DNA of 64,000 nucleotides from Caryophanales bacterium UBA6259 (GTDB lineage Bacteria; Bacillota; Bacilli; Tepidibacillales; Tepidibacillaceae), in the NCBI GenBank assembly GCA_002441135.1, contig DJVJ01000008.1:1-64000 (forward strand). Reading direction: 5' to 3'. A model generated the notes under the pieces. It ran no database searches. It worked only from the letters and a program-made list of their open reading frames with translations, and had not been told where the DNA came from. Positions within the stretch are counted from its first letter, which is position 1. Every line of letters starts with the position of its first letter. This document shows positions 44,974-53,083 of the stretch, one piece after another. Position numbers and translations under genes: made by a program.

Positions 44974-46263
44974 TTAAGCTTTCACTTCTGCACCTTTACG
45001 AGCATACCAGTACCAAATAATATAAAGACTAATCATATAATAAACGATTAAGATGTAAATCGCTGTATTTCCATACCATCCGAATAGCTTTGGCACTAAG
45101 AAAGCACCATATGCTGCAATCGCGGAACTAAAACCAACCACTGCTGAAGATTCCTTTCGATCATTAAAGGCAAACGGAATCATTCTAAATATCGCTCCAT
45201 TTGCTATTCCAGTCGTCGTAAATAAAATTAAAAACATGATAAAGTACCCAGTAAAGCTATTGGCATTGATATAGAAAATTACTCCTAAGCTTGCAATAAT
45301 CATTACAATCGTATCAACAAAGGCAACCTTCGCTCCTCCCATACGATCTGCTAGCATGCCTCCTACAGGTCTTATTAATGCTCCAATTAATGGGCCTAAA
45401 AAGGCAAATTGCAATGCATTAACCTCAGGAAATTGAGATTTAATTAATAGTGGAAAGGCAGCACCATAGCCAATAAAAGAGCCAAAAGACATGGTATAAA
45501 GAATCGTTAATAGATACATATGCTTTCGCTTAAAAATAACTAATTGCTCAGAAACAGACGCTTTTGCAGTTGCTAAGTTATTCATTCCGAAATAAGCAGC
45601 AATAATCATAATAAGAATTGGAATAACCCAGATAAATGCTCCATTTTGTAGCCATACCTGCTTTGTAACTTCTCCTTCAGTCCATACCTGTGGTTCTCCT
45701 GCGATTCCTCCAAATAATCCAATCGATATCACGAAAGGAATAACAAACTGCGCTAAACTAACTCCAACATTACCAAGGCCTCCATTCAATCCCAACGCAG
45801 TTCCTTGCTTACTTTTTGGGAAGAAAAAACCAATATTAGACATAGACGATGCAAAATTACCGCCACCTAAACCCGTTAAAACTGCAATAAAAGCCATTGT
45901 AGAATAAGAAGTGTTTGGGTCTTGAATTGCCATTCCTAACCAAACTGCAGGAATTAGCAATGAAGCAGTACTAATAATCGTCCAATTCCTACCACCGAAT
46001 ACTGGAACCAAAAAAGAATAAAAAATTCTTAAGGTGGCACCACTTAAACCTGGTAATGCAGCTAAAGAAAATAGCTGTTCTCGTGTAAATTGAAAACCGA
46101 TATTATTCAAATTTAAAGCTAAGATTGACCACATTTGCCAAACTGAAAACGCTAATATTAATGCTGGAATTGAAATCCATAGGTTTCTATTGGCAATTTT
46201 TTTCCCTTTCTTTTCCCAGAATTCTTCATTCTCTGGGTTCCAATCCGTTAATAAGTAACTCAT
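44974..46263 (-). CDS. narK: Nitrate/nitrite transporter NarK1-like (429 aa)
   Basis: MFS nitrate porter, 12 helices. The N-terminus (NRNLWISIPALILAFSVWQMWS) and the nitrate signature GGGNFASSMSNIGFFFPKSK with the following GLNGGLGNVGVS are typical of NarK/NarU. Conserved arginines occur in the LSGATLRIFYSF and GALIRPVGGMLADR helices. First gene of the narK1-narK2 pair, located between the two narGHJI operons. Its promoter has the same palindrome as narG2. Confidence 0.92.
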   Translation of the reverse strand: MSYLLTDWNPENEEFWEKKGKKIANRNLWISIPALILAFSVWQMWSILALNLNNIGFQFTREQLFSLAALPGLSGATLRIFYSFLVPVFGGRNWTIISTASLLIPAVWLGMAIQDPNTSYSTMAFIAVLTGLGGGNFASSMSNIGFFFPKSKQGTALGLNGGLGNVGVSLAQFVIPFVISIGLFGGIAGEPQVWTEGEVTKQVWLQNGAFIWVIPILIMIIAAYFGMNNLATAKASVSEQLVIFKRKHMYLLTILYTMSFGSFIGYGAAFPLLIKSQFPEVNALQFAFLGPLIGALIRPVGGMLADRMGGAKVAFVDTIVMIIASLGVIFYINANSFTGYFIMFLILFTTTGIANGAIFRMIPFAFNDRKESSAVVGFSSAIAAYGAFLVPKLFGWYGNTAIYILIVYYMISLYIIWYWYARKGAEVKA

Positions 46264-46338
46264 TTTTTACCCCCCTCAAAAATAAACCCTTTTTAATCTC
46301 CCTTATATATCTTGAAAACGATTACAGTTTTCACCTTA

Positions 46339-46409
46339 ATTCTACTAATTGGATCAATGGCATCCTATCAGGGAACTCCCTCATTTTCACTTGCATTTCT
46401 CCCTATTTT
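46339..46409 (-). promoter_or_regulatory. narK1 promoter with AGGGAACTCCCT palindrome
   Basis: Perfect 5-2-5 palindrome AGGGA-AC-TCCCT at 46370-46381, preceded by TATC as at narG2. A second block CTCCCTATTTT is at 46399-46409. A -10 element TAGAAT (46344-46339 on the minus strand) places the palindrome centre near -43. The regulator is probably the NreC-like protein; this is inference. Confidence 0.7.
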
Positions 46410-46428
46410 TTTAAGTTGTTCATAAAAT

Positions 46429-46453
46429 GGCCCCTAATCAGCGATTAAGAGCC
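46429..46453 (-). terminator. Stem-loop after narI1
   Basis: An 11-bp stem (on the minus strand GGCTCTTAATC-GCT-GATTAGGGGCC, with three G-T pairs) lies between narI1 and the narK1 promoter. Its tail is ATTTTATG, so termination may be incomplete. Confidence 0.6.
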
Positions 46454-46467
46454 TTTTATATAAAAGC

Positions 46468-47190
46468 TTATTGTTTATTTTTACTTAGTTTAAAGGAACG
46501 TAAAAAGTTAAGACTTCGATAGCTGATATATCTTCGTTTTAGATACTCAAGTGGTAAGCTCCATAGGTGAACTAATCTCGTAAATGGCCACATGGCAAAA
46601 AGTAAAAATGCTAGTAACACGTGAATTTGAAAGCTAAGTGGAACGGTTACCATTAATTCTGGATTTGGCGAAAATGTAAAGAGGCTTCGAAACCACGGGC
46701 CAATTGTGCTTCGATAATCAAACTCACCAACCAAAAAGTTTCGAATCACCGTTACATATACCCCTTGAAAAACAACAAGAAATAAGACAATTATAGTAAT
46801 CCAATCGACCCGTTCTGTAAAAAGTCGAACTCTAGAAACTGTCATTCGTCTAATGATTAATATGACTAAACCCACTAGAGCAAGAACTCCAACTAATCCC
46901 CCAATATACACGGCACCAAAATGATAAAGCTCATCAGGGACCATTAATAATTCATACATCCATTTTGGGATTAATACTCCCGCTACATGGCCAAAAAAAG
47001 CAAAAATAATCCCGTAATGAAACAATGGACTTCCCCATCGTAATAGACGTTTTTCCATAATCTCGCTTGATTTTGCAGACCATCCAATTTGATCGGTATT
47101 GTAGCGATAAATATGTCCTAGAACAAAAATGGTTAATGTGATATACGGGAAGATGACCCATAGGAATTGATCCATTAAACTCAAATTCAT
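46468..47190 (-). CDS. narI: Respiratory nitrate reductase gamma subunit, copy 1 (240 aa)
   Basis: Diheme cytochrome b of the first Nar complex. Heme ligands H58, H68 and the later pair in SFQIHVLLAFLLFAMWPFTRLVHLW are conserved. The N-terminus is three residues longer than copy 2 (MNLSLMDQF); ATG 47190 has GGAGGT 5 bases upstream and overlaps the narJ1 stop by four bases. Five helices. Confidence 0.95.
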   Translation of the reverse strand: MNLSLMDQFLWVIFPYITLTIFVLGHIYRYNTDQIGWSAKSSEIMEKRLLRWGSPLFHYGIIFAFFGHVAGVLIPKWMYELLMVPDELYHFGAVYIGGLVGVLALVGLVILIIRRMTVSRVRLFTERVDWITIIVLFLVVFQGVYVTVIRNFLVGEFDYRSTIGPWFRSLFTFSPNPELMVTVPLSFQIHVLLAFLLFAMWPFTRLVHLWSLPLEYLKRRYISYRSLNFLRSFKLSKNKQ

Positions 47191-47723
47191 ATGACACCTC
47201 CGGTCAACTCTTGTTGTGCCGTGCTATGAATGGTCTCCATCACTGCACTTATAACATCTTGATAGGGGCTATTCATTTGCACTAAGGATTCAGAAAGCTT
47301 TTCGATATTTGGTAATTGCTCTATTAACAATGCCTCAGCCTCTTGCTCCCCAAAAGCGGAGGCAAATTCCAACAAGACAGGTAGAAAATCGGGTAGTTCC
47401 CTTGAGTTAAGATTTAGACCTGCTTTTGTATACGCTTCTTTTAATGCTAGAAGTGCCTGGCCCCTTTCTTGTTGATCCTTATATTGATAATAAGTGATAT
47501 GAAGGGTAGAGGTATTATTAAAATCAAAGGTTTGTACATAATTTTCTGCGATCTGATGAACAGGATTATTCTTTAGATAATCCTGAAAACGATCAAGCCT
47601 ATTTTTTATTGGCTTATCTAAAAGAGAAAGTGCTTTTTCCCACTCCTTATTTCTAACCCATTCCTCCTCTGGGTACTGAAGGAGCTGAGAAAAAAGTTTA
47701 TAGTCCATTCTTTCCTTTTTCAT
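47187..47723 (-). CDS. narJ: Nitrate reductase assembly chaperone, copy 1 (178 aa)
   Basis: NarJ-type chaperone for NarG1 maturation. The conserved block YVQTFDFNNTSTLHITYYQ (about 63-81) and the LPDFLPVLLEFAS motif are present. ATG 47723 follows GAGGGAT. It is more diverged from copy 2 than NarG and NarH are from theirs, which would fit each chaperone serving its own NarG; that is inference. Confidence 0.92.
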   Translation of the reverse strand: MKKERMDYKLFSQLLQYPEEEWVRNKEWEKALSLLDKPIKNRLDRFQDYLKNNPVHQIAENYVQTFDFNNTSTLHITYYQYKDQQERGQALLALKEAYTKAGLNLNSRELPDFLPVLLEFASAFGEQEAEALLIEQLPNIEKLSESLVQMNSPYQDVISAVMETIHSTAQQELTGGVI

Positions 47724-47745
47724 TTACGATCCCTCATTTCAACAA

Positions 47746-49239
47746 TTAGTGGGTGTCCAAAGCTAAATCGTCTACAGTGTTACAGGTTTCACAGCCTTCT
47801 AGGAAAGGAATTCCTGCCACCCCTTGCTCCTCCTGTAAATTCTTTGTATTTTCCCGATGAGAGGTAGGAATAACAAAACGATCAGAATATTTGGCAATGG
47901 CTAATAAACGATACATTTCTTGCATTTGTCGATCGGTAAAGTTTACCGCCTCTAATAACTGATCATCCGGCTCTTGCCCAATATTTAATCCCCGCATATA
48001 CTGACGCATTGCTACCATTTTCTTTAGCACGTTACGAATTACCTCCGTATCGCCAGCAGTCAGTAAGTTAGCAAGATATTCTACCGGTATTCTTAATTTA
48101 TCTATGCTTGGGAAAAGAACATTGGCATCGGTTTCACTTCGATTCTCTTCTAATCCATTCATTAAAGGGCTTAATGGTGGAACATACCAAACCATTGGTA
48201 AAGTCCTAAATTCAGGATGTAATGGTAGCGCTACTTTATACTCCACTGCCAACTTATAAACAGGAGAACGTTTTGCTGCTTCTAGCCAATCCTCAGGAAT
48301 ACCATCATGTCTAGCTTCTTCAATTACTTCAGGATCATTTGGATCAAGGAACATGTTTAACTGGGCTTCATAGAGCTTTTTATCATCAATTATGGAAGCT
48401 ACTTCTTTAATTTTGTCGGAATCATAAAGAATAATCCCAATATAACGTAGACGACCAACACAGGTTTCTGAACAAACCGTAGGTAAGCCTGCCTCAATTC
48501 TTGGATAGCAGAAGGTGCATTTTTCTGCCTTTTGCGTATTCCAATTGAAGTAAGTTTTCTTGTATGGACATCCTGACATACAAAATCTCCAGCTTCTGCA
48601 TGCATCTTGATCAACTAAGACGATTCCATCCTCTTCTCTTTTATAAATAGCTCCTGACGGGCATGAGGCTAAGCAGGAAGGATTAATGCAGTGCTCACAA
48701 ATTCTAGGAAGATGCATCATAAACGCTTGTTCAAATTCAAATTTTATTTTTTCTTCAATTCCTCGCAGATTTGGATCCCTTAAACCGGTAACATGTACTC
48801 CCGCTAAGTCATCCTCCCAGTTAGGACCCCACTCTAATTCCATGAATTCCCCTGTCAACAAAGACTTAGGCCTTGCAATGGGTTGATGCTTTTGCAATCG
48901 ACTCTTTGTCAGCTCTTCGTAATCATAAGTCCATGGCTCATAGTAATCATCAATCGGAGTGACATTCGGGTTATAAAAGATCTGTGTCAGCTTTGACATT
49001 CGTCCCCCAGCCTTTAATTCAAGGCGATTATCGTTTACATCCCATCCCCCTTTATTAATATCTTGGTTTTCCCATTCCTTCGGATAACCTATTCCTGGCT
49101 TTGTTTCTACGTTATTCCACCACATGTATTCTGCGCCCTTACGATTGGTCCAAACATTATTACAGGTAACACTACATGTGTGACAACCAATACATTTATC
49201 TAAATTCATTACCATCGCAAAATGTGCTTTAATCGTCAA
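47746..49239 (-). CDS. narH: Respiratory nitrate reductase beta subunit, copy 1 (497 aa)
   Basis: Four-cluster ferredoxin-like subunit. Cysteine groups CIGCHTCSVTCNNVW, CEHCINPSCLASCPSGA, CRSWRFCMSGCPYKK and CTFCYPRIEAGLPTVC are intact. The start is TTG 49239 with GAGGAGGT 8 bases upstream, overlapping narG1 by 11 bases, exactly the arrangement in copy 2. The C-terminus again has a CETCNT motif. Confidence 0.95.
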   Translation of the reverse strand: MTIKAHFAMVMNLDKCIGCHTCSVTCNNVWTNRKGAEYMWWNNVETKPGIGYPKEWENQDINKGGWDVNDNRLELKAGGRMSKLTQIFYNPNVTPIDDYYEPWTYDYEELTKSRLQKHQPIARPKSLLTGEFMELEWGPNWEDDLAGVHVTGLRDPNLRGIEEKIKFEFEQAFMMHLPRICEHCINPSCLASCPSGAIYKREEDGIVLVDQDACRSWRFCMSGCPYKKTYFNWNTQKAEKCTFCYPRIEAGLPTVCSETCVGRLRYIGIILYDSDKIKEVASIIDDKKLYEAQLNMFLDPNDPEVIEEARHDGIPEDWLEAAKRSPVYKLAVEYKVALPLHPEFRTLPMVWYVPPLSPLMNGLEENRSETDANVLFPSIDKLRIPVEYLANLLTAGDTEVIRNVLKKMVAMRQYMRGLNIGQEPDDQLLEAVNFTDRQMQEMYRLLAIAKYSDRFVIPTSHRENTKNLQEEQGVAGIPFLEGCETCNTVDDLALDTH

Positions 49240-52200
49240 GCCATGATACCTCCTCGAGCCGTCGAATTACCACTTTGTCATCCCTTTGTGTTCCAATTGT
49301 TCCATAATAATTAAAGCCATAGCTTAGCTGTGCATAGCCACCAATCATATGTGTTGGCTTCACATGTACACGGGTAGTACTATTATGCGAGCCACTACGG
49401 TTCCCAGTTGTTGGAGAGCCAGGAATGTTAATGGTTCGATCCTGAGCATGGTACATAAAGGCAACCCCTCTTGGTAATCGATGACTAACTACCGCTCTAG
49501 CTGTTACCACTCCATAGCGATTGTACATTTCAATCCATTCATTATCTTTAATTCCCACTTCCTCAGCATCCTTATTGTTTAACCAAACATGCGGACCCCC
49601 TCGGAATAAGGTGAGCATCGTCAAATTATCATAATAGGTTGTATGATAAGACCATTTATGATGAGGAGTTAAATATTTAAGAGTAATCTCTTTCCCATCT
49701 GTAACAGGTCTATTATCGTAATCATAAAACGGCTTTAATGGTAATGCTGGCTTATACAGTGGAAGATTCTCCCCAAATTCAAGAATCATTTCATGATCTA
49801 AGTAGAAATGTTGTCTTCCTGTTAAAGTACGCCATGGTATATTCCTTTCAACATTTACCGTAAAGGGAGAATATCTACGCTCTCCACTAACATTTCCACT
49901 AAAAATGGCCGTAGTTAAGACTTTTCTTGGCTGAGTACTAATATCGAAGAAGGAGAATCGTTCTTCTGCTCTCTCCCTAGCCATATCCGATAAAGAGATG
50001 CCAGACTTTTTCTCTAATGCTTCCCAGGACTTCATTGCTAAAGATCCATTTGTTGCACTAGATAGCATTAATATCGCTTCGGCAACATCACGGTCTGAAT
50101 AGATGCTTGGATAGTTGGTATATTCTTCACTTTTACTTGTACCAAGTACATTTTGTAAATGCTCATACTCCTCCTTAGCCTTCCATGCTAAGCCATGCCC
50201 ACCAATGGATTCTGCAACAAGTGGTCCTAAGCTAATCATTTTTTCATAGACCTTTGTGTAATCTCTTTCTACTAAATGAATCCTTGGTAAATTAAAGCCC
50301 GGAACCGGCTCTACTTCTCCATTTTTCCAGTCTGGAATTTTGCCATATGGAGTAGCAATTTCATCTGGTGAGTCATGAAGCAATGGTGTCGTCACTATAT
50401 CCGTATGTTTAGTTGGCATATACTTTTTAGCAAGCTCTGAAATTGTCTTTGCTAAATCTCTAAAAATATCCCAATCCGGTTTTGCCTCCCATGGTGGGGA
50501 GATTGCAGGATTGAACGGATGGACAAATGGATGCATATCCGTACTACTCAAGTCATATTTTTCATACCAGGTTGCGGCTGGTAGGATAATATCGGAATAA
50601 AGCGGAGTACCTGCCATTCGAAAATCTAAATCAACGACTAAGTCAATTTTTCCTTCAGGGGTTTGATCTCTCCACTTTACTTCTGTGGTTCTTAGCTCAG
50701 GATTTTCTTCACCTAACAATCCACTATGTGTTCCAAGGATATGCTTTAGGAAAAATTCATGACCTTTTCCAGAGCTTTGAAGAAGATTGGAACGCCAAAG
50801 CATCAGTACCTTAGGAAAATTCTTAGGATCATCTGGATCTTCAATGGCAAACTTTAATTTACCTTGCTTTAATTGATCCACCACATATTGAATTACAGAA
50901 TCCTTGGAGTCAGCTCCCGTCTTCATCGCCTGCTCATATATTCCTAATGAGTTTTGATCAAATTGAGGATAGGAAGGAAGCCAGCCTAGACGAGCAGAAA
51001 GTGCATTATAATCCGCTGGATGCTGATAACGAGCTTTTTTAGCTAATGGCGAAACCAGCTCATCCATTGGAACCTCTTCATATTTCCATTGATCCGTTGC
51101 AAAATACCAATACGAGGTTCCATTCTGTAAGCGCGGTGGACCACCCCAGTCACGAGCCATTGCTACTGCTCCCCAGCCTTCATATGGCCTTACCTTTTCT
51201 TGGCCAACATAATGAGCCCAGCCACCACCATTTACTCCCTGAGAACCAGTAAGTAAAACTAAATTTAAAATGGCACGATAGATTAAATCAGAATGGTACC
51301 AATGATTGATTCCAGCACCCATAATTATCATGGAGCGACCATTAGTATCTACCGCGTTCTGAGCAAATTCTCTTGCGATTTGGGCAACTTGCTTTCGATC
51401 TACCCCAGTAATGGTTTCTTGCCATGCTGGTGTGTATGGCTTTGGATCATTATAATCCACTGGATAATCTCCTGATAAACCACGGTTGATTCCCATTTGC
51501 GCAAGTAATAGATCAAATACAGTCGTAACATAGATGGTGTTGCCATTTTGGTCAATTTTTTTTGTGGGAACTGCACGCCTAAAGATCTCCTTTTTGCCTT
51601 CCTCAAAATATGGGAAAGCAACCATCGTCTCTTCATCATGTTGGTTCAAAAGGGTAATTCGCGGATTAATATTGGTAATGCCATTCGCTTCATCTTCCGG
51701 TTGAAGATTCCATTTGCTATTTCCATCCCAACGATGCCCTACACTACCATTGGGTACTACATAGTTGTTAGAGCTTTCATCAAGTACCACGGTTTTCCAT
51801 TCTGCCTTATTTAACGGATAACCTAAATCACTTGCAACAAGAAAACGGCCTGCCACAAAATGATCCTCCCATTTTTCTAAGGTGATTAAAAACGGTAGGT
51901 CCGTAAATTTTTTAACATATTCATTAAAATATGGTGTTTCTTTATCCACATAGAATTCCTTTAAGATAACATGGGTCATGGCCATTCCTAATGCGGCATC
52001 TGATCCGGGATTTGCTGCTAACCAATGGTCTGCAAACTTTACATATTCAGAATAATCAGGGCTAACACTGACTACTTTAGTACCCCGATAGCGTGCTTCG
52101 ACCATAAAGTGAGCATCTGGTGTCCTCGTTTGTGGCACATTAGAGCCCCAAATTAAAAGGTACCCTGCATTATACCAGTCACTACTTTCTGGTACATCGG

Positions 52201-52924
52201 TTTGTTCTCCCCAGATTTGGGGGGAAGATGGTGGAAGGTCAGCATACCAGTCATAAAAGCTTAATAATGGCGCTCCAATTAAATTTAAAAATCTCGCACC
52301 TGCCGCATGACTAACCATGGACATGGCAGGGATTGGTGAAAAACCAACAACACGATCAGGCCCAAATTCTTGTATTGTATACAGTAATGAAGCAGAAATC
52401 ATTTTATTTACTTCATCCCAGGTTGCTCTTACAAAGCCCCCTTTTCCTCTAGCTGCCTTATATTCCTTTGTTTTTTCAGGATCACTTTGAATGTTTTTCC
52501 AAGCTTCGATGGGATTATTATCCGCTTTTTTGAGCTCTTCACGCCAAAAATTTAACAAGACACCTCGGATATATGGATATTTAATTCTTAATGGGCTGTA
52601 GGTATACCAAGAAAATGATGCTCCTCTTGGACAACCTCTTGGTTCAAATTCAGGCATATCCGGACCAGTAGAAGGATAATCTAGAAACTGATTTTCCCAA
52701 GTGATAATTCCATCCTTCACAAAAACCTTCCAACTACAGGACCCAGTACAGTTTACCCCATGCGTGGTTCGGACAAATTTGTCGTATTGCCAACGTCTAC
52801 GATAGACCTTCTCGGCATTTCGATCATATGGAGTCAATTCACTCCATCCATCCTTTGAAACTAGTTTTTCATGTTGAAAATATTTCAGTTTCTTTAATAA
52901 GGGGGCGATTTTTCTTTTTGTCAT
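49229..52924 (-). CDS. narG: Respiratory nitrate reductase alpha subunit, copy 1 (1231 aa)
   Basis: Catalytic molybdopterin subunit. FS0 ligands in THGVNCTGSCSW and RGCPRG, and the PESSDWYNAGY region, are conserved. The start is ATG 52924 (MTKRKIAPLLKKL) with AAAGGAG 9 bases upstream. An in-frame extension back to 53029 has no ribosome binding site, is rich in Phe/Cys/Lys and does not align with copy 2, so it is not coding. First gene of narG1H1J1I1, downstream of the NO reductase gene and its terminator. No AGGGAACTCCCT-type palindrome is visible upstream, unlike copy 2, so the two operons are probably controlled differently. Confidence 0.96.
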   Translation of the reverse strand: MTKRKIAPLLKKLKYFQHEKLVSKDGWSELTPYDRNAEKVYRRRWQYDKFVRTTHGVNCTGSCSWKVFVKDGIITWENQFLDYPSTGPDMPEFEPRGCPRGASFSWYTYSPLRIKYPYIRGVLLNFWREELKKADNNPIEAWKNIQSDPEKTKEYKAARGKGGFVRATWDEVNKMISASLLYTIQEFGPDRVVGFSPIPAMSMVSHAAGARFLNLIGAPLLSFYDWYADLPPSSPQIWGEQTDVPESSDWYNAGYLLIWGSNVPQTRTPDAHFMVEARYRGTKVVSVSPDYSEYVKFADHWLAANPGSDAALGMAMTHVILKEFYVDKETPYFNEYVKKFTDLPFLITLEKWEDHFVAGRFLVASDLGYPLNKAEWKTVVLDESSNNYVVPNGSVGHRWDGNSKWNLQPEDEANGITNINPRITLLNQHDEETMVAFPYFEEGKKEIFRRAVPTKKIDQNGNTIYVTTVFDLLLAQMGINRGLSGDYPVDYNDPKPYTPAWQETITGVDRKQVAQIAREFAQNAVDTNGRSMIIMGAGINHWYHSDLIYRAILNLVLLTGSQGVNGGGWAHYVGQEKVRPYEGWGAVAMARDWGGPPRLQNGTSYWYFATDQWKYEEVPMDELVSPLAKKARYQHPADYNALSARLGWLPSYPQFDQNSLGIYEQAMKTGADSKDSVIQYVVDQLKQGKLKFAIEDPDDPKNFPKVLMLWRSNLLQSSGKGHEFFLKHILGTHSGLLGEENPELRTTEVKWRDQTPEGKIDLVVDLDFRMAGTPLYSDIILPAATWYEKYDLSSTDMHPFVHPFNPAISPPWEAKPDWDIFRDLAKTISELAKKYMPTKHTDIVTTPLLHDSPDEIATPYGKIPDWKNGEVEPVPGFNLPRIHLVERDYTKVYEKMISLGPLVAESIGGHGLAWKAKEEYEHLQNVLGTSKSEEYTNYPSIYSDRDVAEAILMLSSATNGSLAMKSWEALEKKSGISLSDMARERAEERFSFFDISTQPRKVLTTAIFSGNVSGERRYSPFTVNVERNIPWRTLTGRQHFYLDHEMILEFGENLPLYKPALPLKPFYDYDNRPVTDGKEITLKYLTPHHKWSYHTTYYDNLTMLTLFRGGPHVWLNNKDAEEVGIKDNEWIEMYNRYGVVTARAVVSHRLPRGVAFMYHAQDRTINIPGSPTTGNRSGSHNSTTRVHVKPTHMIGGYAQLSYGFNYYGTIGTQRDDKVVIRRLEEVSWLDD

Positions 52925-53013
52925 GCACAATACTCCTTTATTGGTAAAAAATATACACTTTTTGTTTAGTATTGATTTCCAAGGAAGAAAATATGTTATT
53001 TTTTTATAAGGGC

Positions 53014-53054
53014 AAAAAAATACCCCCACGACTTTGATTTTCGCAGGGGTATTT
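53014..53054 (-). terminator. Terminator of the NO reductase gene
   Basis: AAATACCCC (53018-53026) pairs with GGGGTATTT (53046-53054); the minus strand continues TTTTTTTGCC. Confidence 0.85.
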
Positions 53055-53083
53055 CACATTTTATTAAATGCTCATTACTCTGT

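Noticed and set aside
52925..53029. N-terminal extension of NarG1 by 35 residues
   Set aside because: No ribosome binding site, composition unlike the enzyme, not present in the second copy; ATG 52924 has a good site.
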